Below, piece by piece: positions 26,984 to 35,084 of a stretch of DNA of 64,000 bases. The position numbers and the translations under genes are program-made. Source of the stretch: a bacterium MS4 (lineage in GTDB: Bacteria; Bacillota; Clostridia; Oscillospirales; Acutalibacteraceae). The stretch covers positions 255,109-319,108 of the forward strand of contig CCFG01000011.1 in NCBI GenBank assembly GCA_000752215.1. The letters are read 5' to 3'. The notes under the pieces were generated by a model that was not told where the DNA came from, did no database searches, and was given only the letters and a program-made list of their open reading frames with translations. Numbering within the stretch: position 1 is the stretch's first letter; each line of letters opens with the position of its first letter.

Positions 26984-27004
26984 TTTGTCCTATCCCCTCT
27001 ATTT

Positions 27005-27652
27005 TTAAAAAGAAAACATACCCGCAAAACATCCTGAAAATATAACGTCAATCACCGCCGCCAAAAAAGCAACCATCAGAATTACGCCGAAGTTCAGTAA
27101 ATACGGTTTCATTTTCGGCGGGCTGATTGTCCCTCTTTGAGATACAACACTGCAAGACGCAATCATTCGGGAAAATCGTGTCCCCTCCCTTGCCGCAAGC
27201 AGAATTGCAAGGCAGCACACAAATGCCCCGGGCAAAATAACCACCAGATTAAACAATACGCCCATAAAGCCATACGCCGCATACAGATATCCGGATGTCA
27301 GCCCCAGCCCGAACCCCCGGAAAAACAGAACCGCAGGGATGATGAACATCCCCCACACGGAAAGCCCGCAAAGAAAGCAGGCCAGTACAAAAATAAAGGA
27401 CGAAGCAAAGGAAGCGGAGAAAATGGAGATAATCGGCTGTACAGCCCTGGCTTTATAATTGCTGTAAAATAGAAAATCCAGTTTATTTAACGCGGTGAAA
27501 TCCGCATTTCTGGCGAAAACCGCTCCAAAAATCATGCCGATGATCAAAGAAAGCGAGAACAGCACCAAAACATAATTTTCACGCAGTGCTTTTAAAAGAA
27601 TCCTGCTGTTGATAACAGGCCTGTGCCGAAAGCTGTGTTTTACAACAATCAT
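27005..27652 (-). CDS. spoIIM: Stage II sporulation protein M
   Basis: A 215-residue membrane protein with about five to six hydrophobic segments and the family region FRGFGLGLTSGYLYAAYG. SpoIIM works with SpoIID and SpoIIP in engulfment of the forespore. The start is the ATG at 27652, ten bases after AAGGGGAT; an upstream ATG at 27691 lies between the promoter and this site without its own ribosome binding site. A sigma-E-type promoter is visible at 27693-27721, matching the known mother-cell control. Confidence 0.9.
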   Translation of the reverse strand: MIVVKHSFRHRPVINSRILLKALRENYVLVLFSLSLIIGMIFGAVFARNADFTALNKLDFLFYSNYKARAVQPIISIFSASFASSFIFVLACFLCGLSVWGMFIIPAVLFFRGFGLGLTSGYLYAAYGFMGVLFNLVVILPGAFVCCLAILLAAREGTRFSRMIASCSVVSQRGTISPPKMKPYLLNFGVILMVAFLAAVIDVIFSGCFAGMFSF

Positions 27653-27692
27653 ACTCAAACATCCCCTTAATATATATAAGGATACATTCATA

Positions 27693-27721
27693 AATGTATG
27701 AGAATGATTTGGGTTATATGA
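27693..27721 (-). promoter_or_regulatory. Sigma-E-type promoter of spoIIM
   Basis: On the - strand, TCATATA (-35, 27715-27721), 14-base spacer, CATACATT (-10, 27693-27700). This fits the mother-cell sigma-E consensus. The promoter lies just downstream of proC and touches its stop-codon region. Confidence 0.75.
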
Positions 27722-28531
27722 TTACTTGCCCAGCTCTTCCGCTCTTTTTGTACAGGCCCTCATCGCCTCGTCCACGATTTGCTCAAAATGATGCTCATAA
27801 AAAACGTCCAATGCTTTTAAGGTGGTTCCGCCGGGTGAAGAGACCATTTTAATCAGTGCTTCCGGGGTCAGCTCCGGCTGGCGCAGCATCCCCGCACTGC
27901 CCTCCAGCGTCTGGCAGATCAGCTGCAAAGCTGTGTCGGCGGCGATCCCCTGTTTGACTGCGCTGTCCAGCATCGCTTTGGCGAACAGATAAATATACGC
28001 CGGGCTGCTGCTGCTTACGGAAATGACGGCGTTCATCTGGCTTTCGTCCAAAACCGTCACCGTGCCGCAGGCGGCGAATAATGACAGAACCAGCTGAAAA
28101 TCTTCGTCCGTTACATTTTCCGTCCTGCTTAACGCGGTTGCGCCCTTGCCGATCAGAAGGGGCGTGTTGGGCATGGTCCTGATAACCGGACACCGGCAGT
28201 CGAGAGCACTGTTGATATAGTGCGTTGAAATGCCCGCCGCAATAGAAACAAACAGAATTTTTTGATTTACAACAGGTTTTACCGAAGCCAATACTTCAGC
28301 AAAATTTTGCGGTTTGACTGCCAGAAAAACAATATCGCATTTTTCGATTAGCTGTTCAATCGAGTCAACGGTCCGGATCCCCGCCTTTTGCCGCAGCGCT
28401 TCCCGTTTCTCCCGGTTGATATCATAAACAAAAACCTGCTGTGCCGGAAAGGTTTTTGTTCCGACAATCCCATTAATAATAGCGCCTGCCATATTGCCGG
28501 CGCCGATAAACCCCAGTATTTTATCATTCAA
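27722..28531 (-). CDS. proC: Pyrroline-5-carboxylate reductase
   Basis: A 269-residue NAD(P)H enzyme for the last step of proline synthesis. The Rossmann motif GFIGAGNMA is at residues ~5-13, VKPQ lies near 75, and the C-terminal SPGGTT signature is present. It is best started at TTG 28531, seven bases after CAGGTG; a GTG at 28540 would lie on the ribosome binding site itself. No proA/proB nearby. Promoter at 28558-28586, with a repeat array further upstream. Confidence 0.92.
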   Translation of the reverse strand: MNDKILGFIGAGNMAGAIINGIVGTKTFPAQQVFVYDINREKREALRQKAGIRTVDSIEQLIEKCDIVFLAVKPQNFAEVLASVKPVVNQKILFVSIAAGISTHYINSALDCRCPVIRTMPNTPLLIGKGATALSRTENVTDEDFQLVLSLFAACGTVTVLDESQMNAVISVSSSSPAYIYLFAKAMLDSAVKQGIAADTALQLICQTLEGSAGMLRQPELTPEALIKMVSSPGGTTLKALDVFYEHHFEQIVDEAMRACTKRAEELGK

Positions 28532-28557
28532 AAAAAACACCTGCCTTGTAACTATAT

Positions 28558-28586
28558 ACTATAATACATTTTTTACCAGTTAGCAA
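28558..28586 (-). promoter_or_regulatory. Sigma-A promoter of proC
   Basis: On the - strand, TTGCTA (28581-28586), 17-base spacer, TATAGT (28558-28563). Confidence 0.6.
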
Positions 28587-28631
28587 TACAAAAATATACA
28601 GGAAAACTATTTTTATGCATTTTCAAATAAT

Positions 28632-28688
28632 TTATGTAAACTTGATTATGTAAACTAATAAAAATTATGTAATAAGTGTTATGTAAAC
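28632..28688. repeat. Four-copy TTATGTAAAC / GTTTACATAA array
   Basis: Copies start at 28632, 28646, 28665 and 28679; the first, second and fourth are exact, the third reads TTATGTAATA. Spacings are 14, 19 and 14 bases. The array lies in AT-rich DNA, about 45-100 bases upstream of the proC -35, in the position of activator or repressor sites. Confidence 0.6.
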
Positions 28689-28697
28689 CTTATGAAT

Positions 28698-28734
28698 AAA
28701 AATACGCACGCTTACATTTTTCAGGCAAGCGTGC
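28698..28734 (-). terminator. Terminator after scfB
   Basis: On the - strand, stem GCACGCTT / AAGCGTGC with a 13-base loop, then GTATTTTT. Confidence 0.8.
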
Positions 28735-28756
28735 GCCGCTTATCAGTTTTCTGTTG

Positions 28757-30115
28757 TTATTCGGCCATCGCCGCTTTGATCATAATGGCGCATTCCAGGC
28801 GCTTTTTTTCAAGATCACAAGAGATTTTATGGGCCTTATGGATATCCCCTTCATACTGTAGGCTGTTTGCGTTGCAGCCGCCGCTGCAGTAAAATTTAGC
28901 CCAGCAGTTTCTGCATTCCGGTTTTGAATAGACGTTTGCCAGCGCGAAGGAATGCTTCATATCGGTATTCAAGGTTCCGTCCATGACATTCCCCATTTTA
29001 AAGCTCTCGTCCCCTACGAACTGATGGCAGGGAAAAATATCTCCCTCCGGCGTTACGGCGATGTATTCGTTGCCGCAGCCGCAGCCGCGAAGGCGCTTGA
29101 TGGCGCATGGGCCCTGATCGAGGTCCAGCATAAAATGAAAGAAATTGAACCCCTTCCCCGCTTTTTTGCGGTCAATGATCGTATTTGCCAGACGCTCATA
29201 CTCTTCAAATACGCGGGGCAAGTCCTCTTCCTTGATCGAATAATCCAGCTTCACGTCCGAGACCACCGGCTCAACGGAAACCTGCTCAAAACCAAGCTCG
29301 GCCATATGTAACACATCGTTGGTGAAATCAAGATTGTGTTTGGTAAAGGTTCCTCTGGCGTAATAGTCTTTATCGCCGCGTGACGCGACCAGCTTTTGGA
29401 ACTTCGGAACAATCGAATCATAGCTGCCCGTACCGTCGGTCCTGACCCGCAAAAGATCGTTGACGCTTTTTCTTCCGTCAAGGGACAGCACACAGTTGGA
29501 CATTTCCCGATTGATAAAATCGATTTTATCGTCCGTCAGCAAGATGCCGTTTGTCGTAATGGTAAAGCGGAAGTTTTTATTGTGTTCTTTTTCGATACTG
29601 CGGGCATAATTGACGATTTGCTTGACAACCTCAAAATTCATCAGCGGTTCGCCGCCGAAGAAATCGACTTCAAGGTTATGCCTTCCCTCTGATTTCTCAA
29701 TCAGGAAATCGATCGCTTTCTTCCCTACCGCAAAGGGCATCAGCATTCTGCCGCGGCCAAAGTCTCCCTTGGCGGCAAAGCAGTATTCGCACCTTAAATT
29801 GCAGTCGTGGGCAATATTCAGGCACATGGATTTTACCGGGGCGTCCTTCATCATTTCAGCGAACTTTCCATATTCGTCCGCTGAAAAAAGCTGACCGATC
29901 CGGTACAGCTCTTTCAGCTCCTCATAGGCTTCATGAACGGTTTCGCCGTCATATTTACCGCTCAGGCCGTTCAGCATTTCCTGGGGAGGATTCTCCGGCA
30001 CGCTGTCATTTAAATAGTCCAGCATATCAAACGGCGCTTCGTCAAAAAGATGGACGGCCCCGCTGTTGGTATCCAGTACGATATGAAAACCATTTAAAGA
30101 ATACTTGTGAATCAT
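28757..30115 (-). CDS. scfB: SCIFF maturase, radical SAM/SPASM thioether-forming enzyme
   Basis: A 452-residue radical SAM peptide maturase. The SAM-cluster Cys are Cys105, Cys109 and Cys112 (CNLRCEYC) and the C-terminal SPASM region has multiple Cys (CxxxxGCGCGNEY, FPCHQF, CRNCWAKFYCSGGCN). The N-terminal ~90 residues form the peptide-recognition domain. It is the clostridial enzyme that installs a Cys-to-Thr thioether in the SCIFF peptide. The start is the ATG at 30115, eight bases after GGAG; a TTG at 30136 is less likely. The precursor gene scfA is 76 bases upstream, with an attenuator hairpin between. Confidence 0.95.
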   Translation of the reverse strand: MIHKYSLNGFHIVLDTNSGAVHLFDEAPFDMLDYLNDSVPENPPQEMLNGLSGKYDGETVHEAYEELKELYRIGQLFSADEYGKFAEMMKDAPVKSMCLNIAHDCNLRCEYCFAAKGDFGRGRMLMPFAVGKKAIDFLIEKSEGRHNLEVDFFGGEPLMNFEVVKQIVNYARSIEKEHNKNFRFTITTNGILLTDDKIDFINREMSNCVLSLDGRKSVNDLLRVRTDGTGSYDSIVPKFQKLVASRGDKDYYARGTFTKHNLDFTNDVLHMAELGFEQVSVEPVVSDVKLDYSIKEEDLPRVFEEYERLANTIIDRKKAGKGFNFFHFMLDLDQGPCAIKRLRGCGCGNEYIAVTPEGDIFPCHQFVGDESFKMGNVMDGTLNTDMKHSFALANVYSKPECRNCWAKFYCSGGCNANSLQYEGDIHKAHKISCDLEKKRLECAIMIKAAMAE

Positions 30116-30134
30116 GTATTTTCTCCGTTTACAC

Positions 30135-30163
30135 AAAATTTAAGGGACATTACTGTCCCTTAA
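30135..30163 (-). terminator. Intercistronic attenuator between scfA and scfB
   Basis: On the - strand, perfect stem TTAAGGGACA / TGTCCCTTAA with a four-base loop, then ATTTTGTGT. Weak T-tract, so read-through is expected. Confidence 0.65.
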
Positions 30164-30191
30164 GGTTTGAATGAAATTCAAATCAATTGAT

Positions 30192-30338
30192 TTATCTGCC
30201 TGCGTTTTCGCACTTCTGGTTTGCGACAGTGCAGGAAGTTTTGCAGGCCGACTGACAGGACGCCTGGCACTCGCCGCATCCGCCTTTGACTGCACTCTCT
30301 TTTAAATTGGCTTTATTCAAAGTCTTAATCTGTTTCAT
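30192..30338 (-). CDS. scfA: SCIFF ribosomal peptide (six cysteines in forty-five)
   Basis: A 48-residue peptide too short for usual ORF filters. It begins MKQIKTLNKANL and has a Cys-rich core with Cys at 21, 24, 28, 32, 36 and 43, ending CENAGR. The Cys-x-x-x-Cys core with the SCQSACKTSC stretch is diagnostic of the SCIFF family, which is nearly universal in Clostridia. GGAGG at 30349-30353 is ten bases from the ATG. The Thr37 next to Cys36 and Thr34 are candidate partners of thioether bonds made by ScfB. Biological role of the mature peptide is unknown. Confidence 0.95.
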   Translation of the reverse strand: MKQIKTLNKANLKESAVKGGCGECQASCQSACKTSCTVANQKCENAGR

Positions 30339-30385
30339 TTTTTTGAAACCTCCATTTCAATATTATTGATCATTTTCGCTTCATG

Positions 30386-30394
30386 ATTATATCA
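30386..30394 (-). promoter_or_regulatory. Extended -10 promoter of scfA
   Basis: On the - strand TG-A-TATAAT, 48 bases before the scfA ATG; no good -35. Confidence 0.65.
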
Positions 30395-30417
30395 CACTGA
30401 CGGAAAGAATAAAAGTA

Positions 30418-30837
30418 TTATTTTACTTTTGACTTCTTACTGACCGCAAGCAGCCCGCCGATCGCGCCGGAAAGCACCATCACCAGCATCCTGATTCCGG
30501 CCGTGAGGGAAACAGGTTCATGGGACGCAATCATACCGGAAACAAGAAACAATACAAACAGCAGCAAACCGGACAAAGCGCCGTAAGCCAAACCGCGTTT
30601 ACGCGAAATCTTCGCTGTGACAAACCCCGCCACAAAGGACGCGAGCACGGACAATCCGAGCATCATAGGAGAAATCAAATTCTGAGGAATATGTCCCGCC
30701 GACACAAAGGCCAAGGCAAAAGCACCCAACAGGGCAGCACAAAGTACAGCCCCGACGACAGCCCCGAGGATAATGGAGCGCAGCGCTCCTAACATCGGAT
30801 TTTCATTTAAATGCTTTAAATGCTTCTTGCTTTTCAT
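30418..30837 (-). CDS. TIGR04086-family membrane protein
   Basis: A 139-residue protein with four hydrophobic segments (residues ~18-42, 55-77, 82-103, 112-132) and a basic N-terminus (KSKKHLKHLNEN). It matches the small YrzE/TIGR04086 membrane proteins that usually lie next to scfA or yajC in clostridia. The function is unknown. ATG at 30837 after GGGGG on the - strand. A hairpin-rich leader separates it from yajC. Confidence 0.8.
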   Translation of the reverse strand: MKSKKHLKHLNENPMLGALRSIILGAVVGAVLCAALLGAFALAFVSAGHIPQNLISPMMLGLSVLASFVAGFVTAKISRKRGLAYGALSGLLLFVLFLVSGMIASHEPVSLTAGIRMLVMVLSGAIGGLLAVSKKSKVK

Positions 30838-30842
30838 TACCA

Positions 30843-30884
30843 GCGCCCCCTCAAATATCTAATACAATAGATATTCAGAAGGCG
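30843..30884 (-). repeat. Leader hairpin upstream of the TIGR04086 gene
   Basis: AATATCTA and TAGATATT form an eight-base stem, flanked by GCGCC and GGCGC that extend it. No T-run follows, so an attenuator or mRNA-stability element is more likely than a terminator. Confidence 0.45.
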
Positions 30885-30917
30885 CCGAAGATATACTAAT
30901 TATTCCGCTTTTTCGTC

Positions 30918-31241
30918 TTATTCGGCGTCCGCGTGAACGGTATCGATGCTTCCGATCGCCCAGCGCTTAATGCGGATTTTGACGCGGTCCGTACCGGTTT
31001 CGATAACGATGGCGTCGGAATCGTCCTTAATGCCGACTACTCGTCCGACAATTCCGCCGATTGTGGTGATATCATCGCCGATTTGGATATTATTGCGCAT
31101 TTTTTCTTCATTTTTCTTTTTCTTGGACTGGGGACGGATTCCAAAGAAATAAAAAGCGCCGATAATGGCCGCGTAAAGGAGAACGATGGTCCATGTCCCT
31201 CCTCCGTCCACAAGAGATCCACTTAAAGTGTTAAAATTCAT
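30918..31241 (-). CDS. yajC: Preprotein translocase accessory subunit YajC
   Basis: A 107-residue single-span membrane protein. The membrane segment (TIVLLYAAIIGAFYFFGIRP, residues ~17-36) is followed by KKKKNEEKMR and the conserved IQIGDDITTIGGIVGRVVGI. It associates with SecDF in protein export. The ATG at 31241 follows GGAGGTG; upstream in-frame codons are leader. It follows tgt by 67 bases, the common queA-tgt-yajC order. Confidence 0.93.
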   Translation of the reverse strand: MNFNTLSGSLVDGGGTWTIVLLYAAIIGAFYFFGIRPQSKKKKNEEKMRNNIQIGDDITTIGGIVGRVVGIKDDSDAIVIETGTDRVKIRIKRWAIGSIDTVHADAE

Positions 31242-31308
31242 TATAGAACTGCACCTCCAATTTAATATAATGATTATAGCAATTTCTTCGTCGTCTTGCA
31301 AGGATTTC

Positions 31309-32439
31309 TTATATCCTCGCGCTCAATTTCGAGATATTATTGCTATAGAATTCCTCAAAACGACCCTCATCAAGAGAAAACCGGATTCGTTCCAGAAGGG
31401 AATTGTAAAAATAGATGTTGTGCATGACGCAAAGCCTCATCGCGAGCATCTCTCCGCTTTTAAAAAGATGGTGAATATATGCGCGCGTAAAATTGCGGCA
31501 AACGGGACAGTCGCAGTGTTCGTCGAGCGGTTTCTCGTCGAGCGTGTATTTCGCGTTCATCATATTCCGGCAGCCGTCCCAGGTAAAGGCGTGCCCGTGG
31601 CGGGCGTTTCTGGACGGCATAACGCAGTCGAAAATATCCACGCCGCGCCTGACCGACTCCAGAATATTGGCCGGGGTGCCCACCCCCATCAGATAACGGG
31701 GTTTGTCCTTGGGCATTTCCGGCTCCACCGCTTCAAGGATGCGGTACATCTCTTCCGCACTCTCCCCCACCGCCAGCCCGCCGATGGCGTATCCGTCGAG
31801 GTCGAGTTCGCGGATCTGTTTCATGTTTTCGATACGCAGGTCCTCGTAGGTGCTGCCCTGATTGATTCCCCACAGCATCTGGCGGGGATTGATCGTGTCC
31901 GGCAGCGTGTTCAGCCTGTCCATTTCCGCCTTGCACCGATACAGCCAGCGAACCGTGCGCTGACAGGAGCTGCGCGCGTAATCGTATTCCGAAGGATTCT
32001 CCACGCATTCGTCAAAGGCCATTGCAATGGTAGAGGCCAGGTTGGACTGAATTCTCATGCTTTCCTCCGGTCCCATAAAGATTTTATGGCCGTCGATATG
32101 GGAAGCGAAGGTCACGCCCTCTTCGGTAATATTTCTGAGCTTTGCCAGCGAGAACACCTGAAATCCGCCGCTGTCGGTCAGAATCGGCCCCTCCCACCGG
32201 GTGAACCGGTGCAGGCCGCCCAGCTTTTTCACGTTTTCGTCGCCCGGCCTCAGATGAAGATGATAAGTATTGCAGAGCTGTACCTGGCATTTCAGGTCCT
32301 TCAGATCCAGCGCGGAAACACCGCCTTTAATCGCTCCGCAGGTAGCCACGTTCATAAAAGCCGGAGTTTGAACCGTCCCGTGCGGCGTAGTGAATTCGCC
32401 GCGCCTTGCCGCTCCCGTATTGCTGATTAGCTTATACAT
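31309..32439 (-). CDS. tgt: tRNA-guanine transglycosylase (queuine/preQ1)
   Basis: A 376-residue enzyme exchanging G34 for preQ1 in tRNAs with GUN anticodons, such as the Asp tRNA of this window. Motifs: DSGGFQVFSL (active-site Asp), GGLAVGES, the second Asp in VDIFDCVMP, and the zinc cluster CDCPVC with a later His. ATG at 32439 after AAGGAT. Partner of queA upstream. Confidence 0.96.
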   Translation of the reverse strand: MYKLISNTGAARRGEFTTPHGTVQTPAFMNVATCGAIKGGVSALDLKDLKCQVQLCNTYHLHLRPGDENVKKLGGLHRFTRWEGPILTDSGGFQVFSLAKLRNITEEGVTFASHIDGHKIFMGPEESMRIQSNLASTIAMAFDECVENPSEYDYARSSCQRTVRWLYRCKAEMDRLNTLPDTINPRQMLWGINQGSTYEDLRIENMKQIRELDLDGYAIGGLAVGESAEEMYRILEAVEPEMPKDKPRYLMGVGTPANILESVRRGVDIFDCVMPSRNARHGHAFTWDGCRNMMNAKYTLDEKPLDEHCDCPVCRNFTRAYIHHLFKSGEMLAMRLCVMHNIYFYNSLLERIRFSLDEGRFEEFYSNNISKLSARI

Positions 32440-32469
32440 ATAATCCTTATTTATCCTTTCGTATCAGTA

Positions 32470-32545
32470 AATGAACATCGCGTCAGCCATATGCATGGCA
32501 GGCAAGCCCGGCGTCGCGATGCATATGGCTGTTAAATGATCAGCA
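32470..32545. repeat. Palindrome with flanking CATCGCGTCA repeats between queA and tgt
   Basis: CAGCCATATGCAT (32484-32496) and ATGCATATGGCTG (32519-32531) are exact reverse complements with a 22-base loop, immediately after the queA stop. CATCGCGTCA occurs in direct orientation on both sides, once inside the queA 3' end. Confidence 0.55.
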
Positions 32546-33578
32546 TCGCGTCACCGAAGCTGAAAAAGCGGTACTTTTCCTGAACGGCGACTCGGTACGC
32601 GTTCATAATATGCTCATAACCCGCAAGGGCGGAAACCAGCATGATGAGCGTGCTCTCCGGCAGGTGAAAATTGGTGATCAGGCCGTCGAGCACTTTGAAC
32701 CGGTAGCCGGGATAAATAAAAATATCCGTCCAGCCGGCGCTTTCCTTGATACAGCCCTCTGCGGTCCCGACGGACTCCAGCGTGCGGCAGCTTGTCGTCC
32801 CCACCGCAATGACGCGGCCGCCGTTCTGTTTTGTTTCATTGATGGCATCCGCCGTTTCCTTCGGGAGATAGTAATGCTCTAAATGCATTTTATGATCCAG
32901 TACCTTTTCCGCCGTGACCGGGCGGAACGTGCCCAGCCCAACGTGCAGCGTGACAAATACCACTTTCACGCCCTTGGCCTTTACCTTTTCCAAAAGCTCC
33001 GGCGTAAAATGCAGCCCAGCGGTCGGCGCGGCCGCGGAACCGACTTCCTTGGAATACACGGTCTGATAGCGCTCATTGTCGTTCAGATGCTCCGTGATGT
33101 AATGCGGCAGCGGCATTTCCCCGATCTGATCGAGGATTTCATAGAAATTCCCTTCATAGGTAAAACGCGCCAGGCGGTTGCCTTCGTCGATGATTTCCAG
33201 CACTTCCGCCCTGAGAAGACCGTCGCCGAAAACGAAACGGGAACCGGGCTTCGCGCGCTTGCCGGGACCGCAGAGAACTTCCCATACGTCCCCTTCCCGG
33301 TGGTTCAAAAGCAGAAACTCCACGCGGGCCCCCGTCTCTTCCTTGATTCCGTAAAGCCGGGCCGGCAGAACGCGTGAATCGTTCAAGACAAGACAGTCGC
33401 CGGGATTTAAGCAGTCAATGATATTGAAAAAGTGTTTATGGGCAATCTCGCCGGTTTCCTTGTTCAGTGTCAAAAGTCTGGAGGAATCGCGCGGTTCAAG
33501 CGGGGTCTGCGCAATCAGTTCCTTCGGTAAATCATAGAAAAAATCTTTTGTCTGCAAATTTTTTAAATCCAATGTCAT
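32532..33578 (-). CDS. queA: S-adenosylmethionine:tRNA ribosyltransferase-isomerase
   Basis: A 348-residue enzyme adding the epoxycyclopentane ring to preQ1 in tRNA (queuosine pathway). Family stretches are [35 protein letters not shown] and [10 protein letters not shown]. The ATG at 33578 is eight bases after GGGAG; ATGs at 33584 and 33593 sit on or before that site. First gene of the queA-tgt-yajC operon. Its promoter would lie in 33579-33630, opposite the lysine riboswitch promoter; I see no clear consensus. Confidence 0.95.
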   Translation of the reverse strand: MTLDLKNLQTKDFFYDLPKELIAQTPLEPRDSSRLLTLNKETGEIAHKHFFNIIDCLNPGDCLVLNDSRVLPARLYGIKEETGARVEFLLLNHREGDVWEVLCGPGKRAKPGSRFVFGDGLLRAEVLEIIDEGNRLARFTYEGNFYEILDQIGEMPLPHYITEHLNDNERYQTVYSKEVGSAAAPTAGLHFTPELLEKVKAKGVKVVFVTLHVGLGTFRPVTAEKVLDHKMHLEHYYLPKETADAINETKQNGGRVIAVGTTSCRTLESVGTAEGCIKESAGWTDIFIYPGYRFKVLDGLITNFHLPESTLIMLVSALAGYEHIMNAYRVAVQEKYRFFSFGDAMLII

Positions 33579-33626
33579 TTTCATATCTCCCACATAATAT
33601 ACTACCGATTCTTTATTATAAATAAA

Positions 33627-33656
33627 TTGACAAGTAATAGCAACCCATGTTATTAT
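33627..33656 (+). promoter_or_regulatory. Sigma-A promoter of the lysine-regulated operon
   Basis: Perfect TTGACA (33627-33632), 18-base spacer, TATTAT (33651-33656). Transcription would start just before the riboswitch at 33661. Confidence 0.8.
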
Positions 33657-33660
33657 AATT

Positions 33661-33828
33661 CAAAGATAGAGGCGCGATTTTAAAGAGTAACGGATTCCAG
33701 GCTGCCAAAGCCGTTTATCGTCCGTGAAAGGTAAACTCGCCGAAGGAGGTTTCGGGGCAGGAAACCGCCTGGTTGTTTTTGTGAACAGCAGAACAACTGT
33801 CATCATGTTGATATGATGGAGCGCTATC
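33661..33828 (+). ncRNA. Lysine riboswitch (L box)
   Basis: The conserved L-box elements appear in order: AAAGATAGAGGCGCG, the AAAGAGTAA loop, CCGTGAAAGG, CTCGCCGAAG, GGTTTCGGGGCAGG and a closing GGAGCGCTATC. The P1 helix is formed by GATAG...GCGC at the 5' side and GCGCTATC at 33821-33828. It is followed by a terminator at 33899-33921. Lysine binding should favour termination and shut down asd-dapA-dapB-ACT. Confidence 0.92.
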
Positions 33829-33898
33829 GGCTAACATTTGGTTCGGCAGACGCCGGACCCTATCAATGTCGAACAGTATCTATTATATTTGCCTGATG

Positions 33899-33921
33899 AC
33901 CGGTTTTCAACCGGTTTTTTT
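33899..33921 (+). terminator. Regulated terminator of the lysine riboswitch
   Basis: Stem ACCGGTT / AACCGGT with a three-base loop, then seven T residues. It is 55 bases before the asd ATG, so it controls the whole operon. Confidence 0.85.
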
Positions 33922-33975
33922 CTTATGTATATATTTTCTCATTCTTTAAACATATATATTACAGGAGGGCTACCA

Positions 33976-35055
33976 ATGAAAAAGTATCATGTAGGAATTA
34001 TCGGCGCAACCGGCATGGTTGGTCAAAGATTTGCTACGCTGATCGAGAACCACCCGTGGTTTACGGTTACCGCGCTCGCAGCGAGCGCGCGTTCCGCCGG
34101 AAAAACATATAAAGAGGCTGTCGGGGACCACTGGCTGATGACAACACCGATGCCGAAATCAATGGAAAATATGGTCGTTTTCAACGCGGAGCAGGATATT
34201 GAAAAAATTACTTCCCTTGTTGACTTCGTGTTCTGCGCAGTCAACATGAAAAAAGAGGAAATCAAAGCGCTGGAAGAAGCCTATGCCAAAGCGGAGTGCC
34301 CGGTGATGTCCAACAACAGCGCGAACCGCCTGGTGGCCGACGTACCGATGATCATTCCGGAAATCAACGCGGACCATGCCGGGGTCATTGACGCTCAGCG
34401 CAAACGTTTCGGCACAAAGCGCGGATTCATCGCCGTGAAATCGAACTGCTCTCTGCAGAGCTACGTTCCGGCCATCCACCCTCTGATGGATCTGAACGTA
34501 ACGAAAGTGCTCGCCTGTACCTATCAGGCCATTTCCGGCGCGGGAAAAACCTTTCAGACGTGGCCGGAAAGCGTCGATAACGTGATTCCCTTTATCGGCG
34601 GCGAAGAAGGGAAATCTGAAAATGAACCGCTGAAAATCTGGGGGCATGTTGAAAACGGCGCAATCGTCAACGCCACTTCCCCGTCCATTACCTCCCAGTG
34701 TCTCCGTGTTCCCGTTTCCGACGGGCATACCGCCGCGGTTTTTCTTTCCTATGAAAAAAAGGTTGAGATGGAAGAAATTATTGCAAGATGGGAAAACTTT
34801 AAGGGAGTCCCTCAGGAGCTTCAGCTTCCCAGTGCACCAAAGCAGTTTTTGCATTATTTCCGCGAGGACGACCGTCCGCAGTCAAGTCTTGACCGTAATC
34901 TGGAGAACGGTATGGCCGTTTCCATCGGACGTTTGCGCCCGGATACGCAGTACGATGTAAAATTTGTCTGTCTGTCCCACAACACTCTGCGCGGAGCCGC
35001 AGGCGGAGCTGTTTTGATGGCGGAGCTTCTTTGCGCAAAAGGTTATATCGATTGA
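33976..35055 (+). CDS. asd: Aspartate-semialdehyde dehydrogenase
   Basis: A 359-residue NADP enzyme making aspartate semialdehyde for lysine, threonine and methionine. The Rossmann motif is GIIGATGMVGQRF (~residues 7-19). The catalytic Cys158 is in KSNCSLQ, with His in DGHTAAVF. The KSNCSLQ form is typical of the archaeal/fungal-like long class. The start is the ATG at 33976, six bases after GGAGGG; all upstream in-frame codons are riboswitch and terminator. First gene under the lysine riboswitch. Confidence 0.95.
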   Translation: MKKYHVGIIGATGMVGQRFATLIENHPWFTVTALAASARSAGKTYKEAVGDHWLMTTPMPKSMENMVVFNAEQDIEKITSLVDFVFCAVNMKKEEIKALEEAYAKAECPVMSNNSANRLVADVPMIIPEINADHAGVIDAQRKRFGTKRGFIAVKSNCSLQSYVPAIHPLMDLNVTKVLACTYQAISGAGKTFQTWPESVDNVIPFIGGEEGKSENEPLKIWGHVENGAIVNATSPSITSQCLRVPVSDGHTAAVFLSYEKKVEMEEIIARWENFKGVPQELQLPSAPKQFLHYFREDDRPQSSLDRNLENGMAVSIGRLRPDTQYDVKFVCLSHNTLRGAAGGAVLMAELLCAKGYID

Positions 35056-35084
35056 AGAATTTGCGAATTTGGAGGTAAAGTGTC

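Noticed and set aside
28632-28688. TTATGTAAAC repeats as DnaA boxes or a replication origin
   Set aside because: They differ from TTATCCACA at three positions, and no dnaA, dnaN or unwinding element is near.
31186-32430. 414-codon + strand frame opposite tgt
   Set aside because: Covers the antisense of yajC and tgt, which have diagnostic motifs; no start site or family similarity.
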